Shown here one piece after another: positions 44,200-57,860 of a DNA stretch of 64,000 bases. The stretch spans positions 310,001 through 374,000 of the forward strand of contig CANTFL010000233.1 of the NCBI GenBank assembly GCA_947650285.1, written 5' to 3'. How positions within the stretch are numbered: the first letter of the stretch is position 1; each line of letters starts with the position of its first letter. The notes under the pieces are model-generated. The model searched no databases. It was given only the letters and a program-made list of their open reading frames with translations, and was not told where the DNA came from. The position numbers were made by a program, and so were the translations under genes. The stretch comes from Hyaloperonospora brassicae (Eukaryota > Oomycota > Peronosporomycetes > Peronosporales > Peronosporaceae).

Positions 44200-45609
44200 G
44201 GCAGCAAGTTTACTGAGTATTTCATCTTCTACATTTTCGCACTTCTTGATCTCTGGACTTTAATTTAATAGCATCTTCGCCCATCTCCCAAGCTTCTTTT
44301 TCAGGCCTAAAGAATGAACAGCCAATCCAACGTCAAATGACGCGTAAGTACCTTTATTTCACGTGAACAAGCATAGTTTAGCCGATATCCAGGATGCGCA
44401 AAAGAGCTAAAACCTCTTTTTCCACCATTACATATTTAATCTTTTTGGGTTTTAGCGTTCGCCTGGTAAACGCTACAGGCCAGTACACTCCATCGTGTTC
44501 TCATAGAAAAGCTGCATTTACTGCCCATTTGCTAGCAGAGACCACGACCACTAAAGAGCGGTCCGGATCAAATTGTTTGAGGATGGAAGTCTTAGCGATC
44601 TTATACTTTAAAATAGTGAACGAAATCATTGCTTTCTCCCATCGACTTCTGTCCGTTGAGGTCATATCGCTCCCTGCAACAGAGGAAAACGCACGATAGC
44701 CCCCTGTAACACTATCACGATTCGAAATGCCCTTTGCATCACCAATATAGGCTGGATCGCCTCTTAATACACCGTTTAGGATTGGAATTCGCTTGCATCA
44801 CCGGAATACGCTGGAACGCCCCCAGTACCACAAATATTTCTGGATTGCCACTTTCACACCGTTACGGTTTGGATCTCCATCAACACGGAACTTACTGTCG
44901 TCAACTTTGTTTTCATTCCTTACAGACGATGCCGTCTCATCCATGCGTCAGATTTCGTGGAAGTCGGCTTCACGTTACTCGTATAGCACTAATGCATGTA
45001 TCGCAAAGTTTTTAATGAATCGTCTATGATAATTCAAGCTCTCTAAAAAAGACTGCATCGACCGCATCGTTCGCGGAAACGGAATGTTGACTACGGGTCC
45101 GAATCCCTTGAGTAACTTTAACAGAGCAAAAAAATTATGATGACCGAGATATTCTAGCTTGAGCCGTGCCAAAAAAATGAGGTCAGGGTGATCTACAAAT
45201 TTTAAGTGTCGCTTGCACGTAGCAATCTATTCACTCTTTCGTACAAATCAACCCACGATCTAGCTGGAATCAGTATGTCATCGATGTACGATCTTCGACC
45301 TAGCACAGATGGTGTTTGACTGGTGTCCGGATCTCCTTCTGTGAATACGTCGATCCGTTCGGACGAATTCGTAAAGGAGGCGTCCGGATCAGCCTTGATC
45401 TTCATATATCCATACAATGCGTTGTCGATCAGGCGTTGGTAAATCTGTGGAGTGTTTTTAAACTTAAACCGCATCCGTAGCCATTCAAACAATCCTGATG
45501 GCGTGATGAATGCTGAAATACTTCTTGCTCGTTCAGTCATCTCCACCACATGAAATTCGTTTGCCATGTTTAGTGAGCTGCACCACATCGCTTTGTCTAT
45601 GTCTTGCAA
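44200..45609 (-). pseudogene. Reverse transcriptase and RNase H relic of element C
   Basis: The frame 45609-45202 contains WCSSLNMANEFHVVEMTERA, RSISAFITPSGLFEWLRMRF and RRSYIDDILIPARSW, in which YIDD is the catalytic motif. A later piece has SMQSFLESLNYHRRFIKNFA, the RT connection. RNase H pieces follow near 44700-44370 (LKQFDPDRSLVVVVSASKWA, YWPVAFTRRTLKPKKIN). The fingers upstream (about 45900-45620) are broken. Confidence 0.82.
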
Positions 45610-45939
45610 ATTTCATTGATCAATGGCATTGGGTACACCATCAGCATTGTCAACTAATTTACCCGTCAAGCGTCGATGCATAATAGAATGTTCTCGCCAT
45701 TCTTTTTGATGATAAAGACGATCGGCGAGGCCCAACGTGATGTGGAAGGTCGAATAATCTTGGCCGATAGCATTCCTTCAATCAAATCCGCTAAGTTTTT
45801 GCTAAACTTGGGTGCTACTGGCCGTTCTCTTTGCGTAATCGTGCTCGCTTCTCCTTTGTTAATATCGCATATCGTCCCTCGTGCGGCTAGAAAGAGTGCG
45901 TTCCCTTTACCAATAAGAAGGTGCTCATTTCTTCAGATC

Positions 45940-47140
45940 AGTTGTCGTAATCGTTCTTGGTCATTAGTCAGCGGTACGTCTGGATCGCCTACCTGTATAT
46001 CGTCGATCGCAACTTCAGCAGTGGGCGTAAAAATGTCGGGCAGTACCGTCATGTGCTGATCCACATCCTCGGCGTACGACTTCCACTTTGATGACGATAG
46101 GTAGCGACGTCCAATTCTCCCACCATCCGGTCATTATCCCGACCAGTATCTTCGTCGATCGTCACATCTGGTGAAGGTTCGGCCGCTTTCTTCGACTGAA
46201 TCTCTGCTCCATCTTTTGTCGTGCGTTCGTGAATCGTATGAACCACGAGCATGAAACCTGCACGTCGATGATCCTTATGTAAATCGCGGACCAGATCACG
46301 CAATTCGTCATGCAATGGATAAGTATCCCTATCCGTATTTGTTTTCGCGTCTTCCATTGGCTTCTCGGGTGATCGATCGTTCCCATGATTCTTCTCGATC
46401 GTGATAAAGACACGTAATAGGAGTCGATAGCGTGGAGCGACTTCTTCTCCTCGGACCGGACTGTCCGTTAATACATTATTCCCCTTAGGCCGACTTAAAA
46501 CCTTCTTTTGCGTAGGGTAAGTCGGGTTATCCACAAGCGGTCCAGCGTATACGGGAGGCACTTCTTTCTCTCTTTCAGTCTTGGCTTCAAAAGCTAGTGT
46601 TTGCCACTCGTTGTACCGTCGCAATCCAATCGAGACATAGCCTGGGTATCCAATCACCATTTCGGCAGCCATAATCCAGCTTAAGGTCGGTCCGCGATCG
46701 AGCGTAACTACCTTATCACTGAGGTTTGTCAGCTGCAACATTTTGTATCGACCTACCCAGTGGGTACGGTGGGTACCCATGTAGGATCGCATCTCACCCA
46801 GAGCTTGGCGTTAGAGTGAACGTTGCCGATCCTTATCGCCGCCTATCTACCGACCGGGAGCACCAAGTGCTGTTCTGGGGTCACGATCGGCTGCATGGAC
46901 GATCTGTACAGAGGTCTGCGCCCTGCTAGATAGATTCTCACTTTATCCGGCAAAGCCAGCGTCCCATCCGCTGAAATTTAGACGTGTACCTGCGGGTACC
47001 AGGAAATACATGCATAGGATTGCTTCTTGACTAACCTGATCACCCACCCATACATCAAAGTAGTACATTAGCGATCCATTTAGGGTAATCTTGATCTTGG
47101 TACGTCCCTCGGTCATGTACGTGTTTTCACCGATCCCCAC
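45940..47140 (-). pseudogene. Protease and linker relic of element C
   Basis: The frame 47140-46943 reads TKIKITLNGSLMYYFDVWVG then DQVSQEAILCMYFLVPAG, the type of protease fold found in this oomycete gypsy lineage. The frame 46792-46049 continues with PGYVSIGLRRYNEWQTLAFE, YAGPLVDNPTYPTQKK and a long charged linker with DVTIDEDTG. The active-site aspartate lies just upstream, where the frame is broken. The same linker motifs recur in element D. Confidence 0.65.
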
Positions 47141-47497
47141 ACACTCCTGTCTTGATTATCTCTAATGACACATTCCACCTTACGAGCAAAGACGGTGTCC
47201 ACGATCGAGATTTGAGATTTCGAGTCAAGTAGCATTGTGGCCTTTTCGTTGTTAATCTTTACAGCGCTTCAGCTTGCTTGAACTATTTTACTGGTGCATG
47301 GTATCTTTCCATATCCCCATGACTCGTCCGGCGGTAAGACAAGTTCCAATATTGTGGGCGATCGGGCGTACTCATCATGTCTTCAAATACTCAAAATGGA
47401 ACGTAAACAGTTTAAATTTAAATGTAGTTTTCCGATCATTCTGCTTGTCCTTGCTTCCGTCGACCTTTTCCTCTGCACAAATGCATATACGCAGATC

Positions 47498-49830
47498 CTA
47501 GAACGCTCGGCTCGTACCAGATCTCAACCTGGCGAGCTTCTCAATATAGCATCTTTTCGGCTTGTTCCGGCAACATCCCTGCATGCTTGGTAGGCACATA
47601 CCACTGACGGGATATGTGATAAAACTGTTCCATCGGGCGCTTTCCTTCTTCGTGGACATCCTTGCATACGGAACACACGTAGTAGCATTTCCCGCAGGAT
47701 GCCCTTTACGTCCACTTTTTTGACACATAAGTCTCTTCCAATAACCGCGATCGTCATGTCGCTTCGACCCACAGTGCGTACACACTGTTTGATGCTTTCC
47801 ACGATCGTAGTGCCGATTGCGGTCGACTTGCTCACTTTGAATGAGTGGATCTCCCGGATTCTGAGAGCAATCCGCAGCAGTAGCCATGTACACATTGTGT
47901 CGATCCGGCTTCTGAGCGCGATCCGTAGCCGTGGACATATAACCGTTGCGTCGATCCAATTTGGAGTCCGATCAGCAAGAGATTATGTCTGATTCACTGC
48001 TCACGTTTCCCACGTGGATCACTCTCACAGCTCGCGCTGCTTTTTCTGGAACTTAGGCCGCCTGTGGTGAAACAAGCTGTCGGAATTTGCTCGATCTCGG
48101 AGAGGCCTGAGCTTCTCGAACTTCCATGTTCTCACATTATTGCAGCGTTTTTCCCCGATCATTTACATATCTAAGGCGTAAAATCGTTAGCAGTCTATCC
48201 AGATCACGATCGTTCAAAGTATTGATGTAATCCTTTACATGTTCCTTGCAAGTGGCCGGCGATCCATCTCGTATCTTAATGTCCGCCCGGATCGCGGCCA
48301 CATTCAGACGGTGCAAGCACTCCAATAGAGTCTCGTTCGATCACTTACGCGCATGGTAATAGATTCGCCCAACTGAAACATTACTCTTTCCTCCGTTCTT
48401 GGACATGAAGCCTTCCAGGAGTGCATCCACAAAGTCCTCGTTGAGTGGCTGAGCTGGTTATACCAGTCACGCGCCGATTTCGTATAAAGATCGCTGAACA
48501 CTAAGCACTTCTCCACTTCTGGCGCTTGATCGTGTAGGAACGCCGACTTCACCCTTCTGATCCAGTTCGTGGCCCGTTCTTCATTCTTATCTCGGACAGA
48601 GAATTCTTTCAGATCGGCCATGGCAGAAATTCGAATGGTTTGATTAGAGAATTTGCCACTCTCTGCCGCTTCTGCTGTCGCCACCTGCGGCTATCTCTTG
48701 CCCTCATGCTCCCGATTCTCATGACCAAAGTCATGCCATTCGTTATGACACGATCCAACCGACTCCATGTCTGTGTCCGGCATGTGAATCTCCGGTTCGA
48801 TGGCGATCAACCGAATATCCAGAATTCATGTGAGCTTGTCCTAGCTCGTGCTTCTTCATGGCTGCTCGAAAATAAGAATTCACTTGTTCTGATTCCACCA
48901 TGTTCATAAACTGCGTCGCCGATGGCCTTCCCGCTTGCGCTTCTGCCGCATTCCGTTTAAATTACTTGCAAAACAGATCCGCACCCTTTTGTCTTATTGA
49001 CATCTGTTGGATTTCTAAGGTATCGATCGAGTCCTCTTCCGCTGAAAAATATCGAGGCAATCCTGTGTTTTCATCTTTAGGTAGCTTGTTGATAGGAGTG
49101 AAAACTTGACCCACCATGACTTTCGGTGTGATCCGTTGATCCTAGGTGCCGATCGGCGGGGTTGGGTTGTCTTCAGGGTCATGTATGCCTATAAGCAGAC
49201 TCAACATCCAAAGCAGCGACTGTCCGGCAGCGATGACGATATCGTGGTTACACTCTAGTAAAGTTTGTGCGTTGAACGTTCCGGCCGTGAACCACGCCTC
49301 CGCTAGCATATTTATTAGACGTTGGAGTGCCTCAAACACATTTAGAGAAGGTTGGCGTGCAGAGCTTGGTCCGCGTAGCGATCCGTTCAGCTTCGGCTTG
49401 AACGGCTTAAGCACAGGGTAGATCGACAACAGCTATTTCAGCTCCTGTAACTGGAGTTCCCAGCTAAATTCGTTAAATTGCCAATCTTCAAATTTCATTT
49501 CACGATCCACTGACTTTGAGGATCGATCCATCTTCTATGTCCTGACCTTTTCTCTGGCTTGCCGATTGTTGTAGACGTCTCGATATCTTTATATTGCGGC
49601 AAGCAATTGAAGTCATACAAACAACCTGCGTCTTTCTTAATCGTTTCTGATGTTACATCTGACATAAATAATCGTTTGACGATTTCTATAGGAATTCCAT
49701 CCAGCAGATCATACTTTGCCGCACTATATGCGGCGGCCCTCCAGAGGAACTCAGGAGGGAGATGGGGTTTCCTCCCTGATCGTTCAACTAATAATCCTTT
49801 TTTATTTCTTGTCTTCAAATCTCCTCCCAA
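47498..49830 (-). pseudogene. Gag relic of element C
   Basis: A capsid-like part at 48684-48304 reads DLKEFSVRDKNEERATNWIR and SAFLHDQAPEVEKCLVFSDL, then ARDWYNQLSHSTRTLW. The next frame, 48325-48137, has CLHRLNVAAIRADIKIRDG. A zinc-knuckle region lies near 47850-47690 (CTHCGSKRHDDRGYW, then CQKSGRKGHPAGN), partly degraded. Upstream frames 49830-49142 may be the gag N-terminus. Confidence 0.75.
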
Positions 49831-49971
49831 AATTTAGGCGATCTGGAGATCCTTCATCATCACGCGTCTGCGATGATCCCTCCTTCGCTGGCGCTTCTAT
49901 TCGAAATTAAGTATTTATCTTGACTCCTTCGCTCATGGACTCACAATAAAATCTTAAGTCACCAGAAGATT

Positions 49972-49986
49972 GGGGTACACGCGCCA
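49972..49986 (-). other. Candidate primer binding site of element C
   Basis: On the minus strand TGGCGCGTGTACCCC begins one base inside the LTR end at 49988, where a tRNA primer binding site is expected. The matching tRNA is not identified. Confidence 0.5.
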
Positions 49987-49987
49987 T

Positions 49988-51251
49988 TGTGGTGGAGTGT
50001 TGATCTTACTTTCCTTGTGACCCCGACTCTCCACTGGCACCCGGACGACCGAATAGCGAAGCGGTTGCTCCGATTCCATGTTCTGTGTCTTCTTGCTCAC
50101 CTTGTGTAACCGTAGTAAAGCGAATTGCGCTCTTCTTGGTGGACTTGAGCTGCAGCTAAAATTGACCTTTTTGGGGATAGGTGTTGATCGGGTAAAAATA
50201 CCTCACTTGGTCAAACGTTGGGTGTATCGAGTGGAAAAACATTTCCAATCAAACCTGGGGTGCACCGAGTGGAAAATCTTCCCTCGATCGCGCATATACT
50301 TTGGCTCTCTCCAAAGTCTCCTTTGTCCAAGATGTGCTCGGCGCGCGAGCCTTCTGACCATTTGAGCCGATTCCCGATCTTAGATCAGAACCGTAAGGTT
50401 TACTGCGTCCGATCGCAATATGAGGGGGTTGAGAAATGATGTTCCGCCTGTTCACATAATCAAAGAGCAAAGCTTGCACAGAAGCAGATCACTATCCGTT
50501 TCACGGAAAAAAAAGCTCGTGCTCGGAAGAAGCTATCTCGTGTCTTTCGTTGTAAATTAAATTTTGTATAACGTCAACCAGCCAAACAAGCCTATGACTA
50601 CACCTATCGGTTCGATATATCTCTGTCGCGTATTGCCTGTCTATGTAATTCATTTCTTACATCAAGTGGTCCACAGCAGATATTCGGATAGCAAATTGCT
50701 CAGTAGGAGATCGCTCGGTTGTGGATCGCATAGTAGTGGTTCGCCCGGTAGTGTATCACGGTATGTGGTCCACACAACTGTGTGTTTACTCAAATAAGCG
50801 TTTCACGCCCCGGATGGATCGTGATCAAATCGATGATTCATGGATAGAGCATTAACTGTGTAATCGTCGTCATTTTTGAGATATCCCATATTTGATGATC
50901 CTGACTATTCACTCACCCATCCTGTTTTCACGTCCACCTATCTTCCCTTGTTGTTATCGATTCGGATATGTATATGATGTTCACCTCTCGAATGATCTAA
51001 TCCTAAAGGCTAGATGATCCTAGCCCTTAATAGAGGATCGTGATCGATCAATGGTCGATACTTGACTCTACGACCGTTCAGTAGATTCACCCGCATAACT
51101 TCTACAGTCGTTTTCTGTCACTCAGTGGTTTAATATAATCTTTTGTATCAACGGTACCATATCAAAGCGCGCTCAACCAATCAAATCTATCTTGCACCTA
51201 ACATGGTTTGACGATCCACACTTTCCATCATAGTTCACCTGCGCATAGCCA
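49988..51251 (-). repeat. Right LTR (5' LTR) of element C
   Basis: It begins TGTGGTGGAG and ends near CATAGCCACA and aligns over its length with 38015-39249. It contains a direct internal repetition at about 50210-50280 (two GTG(T/C)A(T/C)CGAGTGGAAAA(A/T) units) that the left LTR lacks, and the short minisatellite at 50690-50765. Confidence 0.85.
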
Positions 51252-53080
51252 CACTCACACCTAGATTAGCGGCCCACTTTAAAGAATCGTAAATTTTTTA
51301 TATAGGTACTACACACTAGTACCTACAAAATACAATATTGAATATTCTTTTATGTGTACAACCTTCAGTTATACAGGTTACATTTGTGTCAGCTCACATC
51401 CTTGCGTATGAAACATGTTTTCATTACCCAATTCACACCCCTTAAAATATCCCGAACCATACCATTCCTCTACTGAAATTGTTCTTTTTATTTTGCGGAT
51501 GAGTTATGATACGAGCCTTTATTAAATCTGCAAAAACAGTAAGCTTTGCCACCGCTTGCTGCCACATCTTACAATCACTGCGATGCTAATAAAGGATGCT
51601 GCTTCGCGCCGAGGCTGTACCAAGTTTTTAGTACTGTAGGCTCTCGATTGACTATACATTGGCCTAATTGAAGTCCAACGAATCATTTGAACATATTATG
51701 TGATTGTCGTCAGACATTATAAGCCAATATGTCGCTTCTGTTGTACGAGGAGTGGCGTACAATCTCGGGGGACCCTTTAGCATTAATTAAAGTATCCCAA
51801 ACAACTTCAAGATATTATAAGGCAGAGGGATTGCGAAAGGTCGGAAGTTAGGTTGTAGCCATGGCGGCATAACCAACGGATTAGAGCTGTAAGACGTCAA
51901 TAAGATTTAAGAGCTTGCTAATCATGCGGCAACTCATTCGAATATGAAAAGTCTCCTCTCCTTTGAGACCATGAAGATAGGCTCGAGTTAACGTCTTGTC
52001 CATCATCTTTTGCTGTCCTCAGCTCCGTGTTGCTCTGTTGTTGTACATCTTGCTGTCGAACTAGAGGTGCACCCGTATCAACAATGTTGGATTCCCGAAC
52101 ATGTTGCTGTGACACGTGAATTAACTAAATATAAGGAAATTTATTCTAATCAGATTAGGCAAGCATCCATTAACTTTACGCTCCTGATGCAACGCACTCG
52201 TCAATCGGTACGGTGCTCGTATGAGTGCTGAGTCATTTTTTTAATTGTATGATTCACTTCTTAATTTGAGAGCTTTAACATTTTAGTCTACGATCTCACT
52301 GATGCAAATACATTGCTTGCGGCGTACTTAATAGTCTGACTTCACCTAAGCCATATCGTGTAGATTTTTGATCGATCGACTGTGGCGATCGATGGAGTAA
52401 AGTTTAAAGCTGCATATAACGTTAGCAGCGGCATGTGTCGCGGAAAGGATCATTTTTCCAACACATTACGACGCACACCTTGACTGTTGAATAATTTCCT
52501 CTACATATCCGGATCTGCGCGTTTAAGAACCAGCCAACGGTTGATACTGCTAGTTTTATCCATCTGCGAATGCATCCATAGCCATCTAATTCGAGCGGCT
52601 ACATACCAAAAAGAGGGTGATCAATGTTGATCCTGACTATATAATATGCATTAGATTGACTGTACTGCAACAAACGGAGACCTTTTGAATGCGTTTTGAT
52701 GCGCTGGTCCGCAAATGTTTTGAACTGTAATCAGTACAAGCTAAGTCTGTAGCATAAATTCAAGACAACGCATTAAGAAGCCTTTTTACAGCGGCTTTAT
52801 ATTCCGTTTACTTATTACACCATTATATGCGAGGGGGATACAGACTGTGTCACCTAATTCCATTATGTTCTTAGAATGACGAAAGCTGACTGAAAGCGTG
52901 CGTTAATGTCTCTACGACTATCAAAACACAAGCTTCATGCAGTGCCACTTCGTACATGCTACGTGTATGTCAAAAGTTGTCATGAAATAAGTTATTTTTA
53001 AGACATCAACAGATACTTATAAATCAGTTAAAGGGGTGTATTGAACAATGCAGATAATATTATACGCAAAGCTGTATGGT
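51252..53080. other. Stretch without supported genes between elements C and D
   Basis: Frames are short and have no motif I recognise. AT-rich, probably old repeat DNA. The 5' LTR of element D could be here but I could not delimit it. Confidence 0.4.
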
Positions 53081-53089
53081 GGCACAAAA

Positions 53090-56000
53090 GAATTTCATAC
53101 TACAGAAGGATGTAAACAAAGCAAAGAATGTTTACATCGTAGAGGTCAAAACTTTGAGCGATGGGAGACGTAGCTTTGGTACCAACGGTGACGGCCAGGC
53201 CGAGCAATATTATGTTCTTGCAGCTCACGAACGTAGGTACATCTGATATGGTGGTAAATTTTAGTGCCCCGCTGGACTTGTGGATGACGAAGAACATGAT
53301 ATTTTGATTAATAAATATGTCTCGGTTGGATTGAGACGGTACAACGAATGTAAGACGTTATCCTACGAAGCAACGATAGAGCTGAAGCGGAGGATATCAA
53401 CACATATGCGGGACCACTAATACACCATACGGTTTATACAAGGCCGATGCGGATACTGACTCGACCTGAAAAAGCAACAGTTATCTAGGACACCGCTGAG
53501 ATAGAAACGCAATCTCAAACGGACTGTGGAGAGATCGAGGCCCGATCTATTTCAAACAATAATGTTACGGTTTAGATCAATAAATATAACGCTAAACAAG
53601 AAGACGAATATGGTAGAGAATGAGATCTGTGATAGAGTTGAGTGTGGTTAAATTCTTAGCAAGGCTTCGAAACAATTGAGCGAGGGAGACGAGGATGATG
53701 ATCTTGATTGACATAGTCGGGTCCTGCTATACCTATCTGATCAAGTAGTGCAAGGAGCCGGCGTCGTACCGAGCGACGGGGACGCGCAGGAAGAAATACC
53801 ATGTTCTCTCCCATTGAATTATAATGAAGGATGTGACTTATTCGAGAAATATGTCGAACAACACTTGTCTGTGCTACCAGAGGTGGCAACATCGTCGACA
53901 GAGATAACAATTGATGATTTTTAAGCTGGAGATCCTAATGTTCCATTAACTGAAGATTATGGGGGTTCGCGACAGTTGATATGGAATAACAAGCATATGT
54001 AAGTTGGAAAAGTTAATGCTCAAACACCTGCAGCACGCGATGCGGAATGCGATACCCATGGCGTTTTTGCGAATCCAATTTCACAGCGTGTACGGCCGGT
54101 GGCACGCAAGTTTTAAGAGGTGTTGGCAGACGTAATCAAGGGATGTTGTCGGCAAAAATCATTCGACCTTTGATGCCGCCATGGGTGTCGCCAATAGTCC
54201 TGATCAACAAGAAAAACGGCGAAGACATTAGGATATGCATTAAATATTGGTGGCTGAATCAGAGAAGACGGATGATGGTCTACCCCATTCCGCTTATCAG
54301 CAAGCTGCTGCAAGATATGAACAAGGTACTGTGATGTTGCAACATGGATATAGATAGTTGATTTTAAGTGGTGGAGATGACCAAACGGGCCAGGATTGTT
54401 CTGCATTCATTACCCCTTCCGATATATTTGAGTGGTTGAGAATGCCTTTTGGATTGAAAAGCTTTCCACAACTATACCAGCGATTCATTGATAACGCGTT
54501 GTATTGTACTTAAAGATCGGTCAGAACATATTCTCGATCACAATAAGTCAATTTAATTTAAACTGACGGTTTTACGGAAGGAGGAACACGGACAGATCTA
54601 ATGCCTTTTGTACTGAGCAGACGATATTACTTGAAAGACATATTGATCCAAGCAGCAACGTGAACCTCCTTATTTGAAAAAAACGAAACGATTAATAGCA
54701 TTGTGTGATCGATGAAATTTATCAATTAGCTTGGACAAAAGCATCTGGGGTCAGCGCAAAGTAAATTGTCTGGGTCATCAAGTATCAGAAGCCGTATTGG
54801 GAGCTCACCTTAAAGATCCGGGGTCGCTAGTTAAGAAAAAGTTGTATATTTTCCTTTCTCTATGCCATTGCGTTCGAAGCAGTAGTTCTTGGGATGTCTG
54901 AACTACTACATCATTTTTATCGAAGAATTTGCGATCTACGCATCAGTGATAAACAAACTGAGCGATACCAAGTACTTTGAGATCAGCTTAATGGACATTG
55001 GTTGTACAGCGATCAAAAAGGAAAGTAAAGAAAGTCGTGATATAGCTATGGATGAAGAACGAGAGTGCGATCCAGAGAAAAGGACCCGGCGAGAGAATGC
55101 TACGATTGCATTCACCATGCTATAATCCAAATTCGCTCCTGCTCTCATCCTCAAGCACTTTGACCCAGATAGAATTTCGGTGATCTTAGAGTATGCAAGC
55201 AAGTGAGCGGTGTCATCATTACTTCTGCAGGAATACAATGGCGTATACTGGCGGGTGGCATTTGTGAGCCGCACCCTCAAGCCTAATGATATTAATTATG
55301 GCATGGGGAAGAAAGAGGTCTAAGCCTGCTTATAACTTGGATGTGTGCCACGTTATGTTAGTATCTCGAGAGATCAAAATACTCACTCGTTACCCAACTA
55401 CGGCTTACTAGTTCCAATCTTTGGGTCTTAATGATGGGATTGGGTGATGGGACGTGTTGTTGATGAGTTATACGCTGGAAGTTCGGAGATGTGAAAAAGA
55501 TAAGGATATAATACTCGGTATCCTTGCATCCTGAATAACGTCCCTTTTCGATGTAGACAGATCCCTAATGCTATCGCTACAAAGCGGCAACCAATACTGA
55601 CTATCTCAATGCCACAGCCTACGCTGGAAAAGGCGAGATCCTCCTGGTAATTGTTTTCGACGGATCTGCTCGGATTAAACGAAGGAGTGAGGCGTACAGT
55701 GCAATCATGTGGACACTTCCAGAATGAGCTATTTTGAAAGCTGCATCAGAATATGCGATCGATTTAACCGTAAAAACAGCGGAATATCGCGGTCGATTAA
55801 GGGTTCAATCTATTGAATAGGCAAACTAGGGGATGAATCATCATATGTGGTGATTCCGAATTGGTGATCCGCCATATGCGGGGTGACATAAATTGTAAGG
55901 CGCCGGAATTTCTGCTCTTACGACACAAGGCAATACAAAAACTACAGTCGTGGCCTGAACACGAGTTTCTACATATGAACCGGAAAGGAACCAGAGTGAT

Positions 56001-57860
56001 GATCGATTAAGAGCTCATCGTCGCTACAGGAGACAGGTAACGTCGTTACGTATGAATCTGAAATGCAAATATTGGTATCGTTGAATCGATTGGATGAACT
56101 GACCATACCAGAATTTACAAATCGAGTGATAAAGATTGCTGTGTCCACTCGATTATTATTATAAATACACGGTTGGCCCGAGGTGCTACGCGAAGAAATG
56201 GTATAATAAATTCGGATCAGGCAAATCAAACATCCGCAAGAGGAGGAAGGTTGGATCGTCAACTCGAAGAATAATCTGGTTGGTAATGCAGCTTAGATAT
56301 ATGATGAAGATACATATACTTGTTTTCGGATTGCATCAGAATTATGGATTGGACGAGAAGAAGTTGCAATTGTTCTAACCTGGAATGTCGGGATCATCCG
56401 AATATCGCACCGAGATGATCCGCCTCGTAGTGTCTGAACGGTTGCAACGTAAATTTTTGAATCATTACCACACGATTTCGGAAAGGGGACACCAAGAGAT
56501 CAGAAGGACTTATCGACGGATTCGATATAAAAACCTTTGGAGAGGGTTATATGGGAGCGTCCAGCGGTATGTGGGCGAGTGCGTAGACCGTACTACTGGT
56601 AAAAGTTTCCGTCGATTCCATCGGGGATCACAAGTAGTGTTCAAGCCAAATTCTCGTTTTAAATGATTAGAATGAGCCACATACCCTTTTTAGTTAGTTA
56701 TAAGGTAAAAAAGAATTCCTGTTCGGGTTGATCGGTCTTCAGAATATGTGGTGGCTGAATCAAGAGAATCCATAATGGCGTAAATTTAAGTATAGGAGGG
56801 TACAAGATATGCGAATTTCGGAGGTTCGGAGAAAGTGAATTAATACGGCATGATCGGGAACCCGAAATCATGTCAGATATTTTTCGAGCAATTATTAATA
56901 TCGCCGGACATAAGCAACGTGCTACTATGGCATATCTCTCTCAAGCGAATGGCGCAGCAGAGCGCATAATGCAAACGTTATCTCGAGCCACGAAAATCTA
57001 TGCAGATGTAGATCAACCGAATGAAGAATATTACGTTCAAAGACTGACGCTTGCGATCTATACGGCGCAAAAATCGTGTATGCGGAGATACTACGTTCTA
57101 CATGATCCACAGCCGAGACCCATGATCGACGTTGGAGGCAACTCTACCACTGAGAAGCAACAAGTTACGGGATCGGGCCCAAGGAGATGCTGATACAATC
57201 TTTAGCGTCAGTACCAGCGAGCTAGATTGATGTTGAACGAGCGACTCCATGTCGCAATTCAATATTGAGCAGATTGACACAATGCAGATAACGATCCGCA
57301 TAGCATATAGTGTGGGACGCAAGTATGACTCTACTCTTGGATAGAGTGAACGATGGATACGAATGCAAGCTTACACACATGAAGTATGGGCTGTTTCGGG
57401 TGGCGGGACTCTGCGTCGAGTATGCGGTTCGATTAGAAACTGCGGGAACGCCATATTGAATGCTTTCGGTCGTGCACGTCTATAAGTTTAAACAAAAGGT
57501 GAATTTTAAAGACCGGCACAGTGGTGGACTGATGGTTGACCATGGAGATCGCGTCGATTTGGATGAATTTTCCTTGCCGATGGATAGTTGAGTAATCGAT
57601 TTATATGCCGATGAATTGAAGTTAAGTAGATTTTAATGTACGATCAAGACGTCACACCCGTAGCATCTGGATACATAAACAGCATATAGTGCGGTAGAAG
57701 GACCACAAAGATCTGACCTGGATCGACGAAGCCGATCTAAACAGTGGAGCGTTGCTTCAAGAGCTTGTTCGGGATCGATTGAGTCGTAATCGATTCGAAG
57801 TGATGCAATCTTTAGAGGAAGAGATCGACAGCTAGTGGAATAGAGGTGAACAACATACAA
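53090..57860 (+). mobile_element. Decayed Ty3/gypsy element D, relative of element C
   Basis: On the + strand, through many frame changes and stops, the order is a protease linker (YVSVGLRRYNECKTLSYEA near 53310; EEIPCSLPLNYNEGCDL near 53790), then RT (AKIIRPLMPPWVSPIVLINK and KNGEDIRICIKY near 54150-54250). RNase H follows (LKHFDPDRISVILEYASK near 55150; VAFVSRTLKPNDINYGMG near 55260), then a second RNase H-like domain (VFDGSARIKRRSEAYSAIM near 55655; CGDSELVIRHMRGDINCKAP near 55850). Integrase comes next (LNHYHTISERGHQEIRRTY near 56457; TMAYLSQANGAAERIMQTLS near 56930) and a terminal chromodomain-type segment (DLTWIDEADLNSGALLQELV near 57715). The domain set equals that of C. No intact protein remains. 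Confidence 0.8.

Larger units (their letters stand above)
38015..51251 (-). mobile_element. Large decayed Ty3/gypsy element C with two RNase H-like domains
   Basis: The element is about 13.2 kb on the minus strand between two related LTRs. In its own order it contains gag, protease, reverse transcriptase, RNase H, a second RNase H-like domain, integrase and a chromodomain region, then about 2.6 kb before the 3' LTR. All coding parts carry stops and frame changes. LTRs have diverged from each other by many substitutions and small indels, so the insertion is much older than A and B. Element D (53090-57860) is a relative in the opposite orientation. The second RNase H placed between RNase H and integrase resembles the arrangement reported for oomycete Chronos-type elements; I name that from memory and have not checked it. 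Confidence 0.85.
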
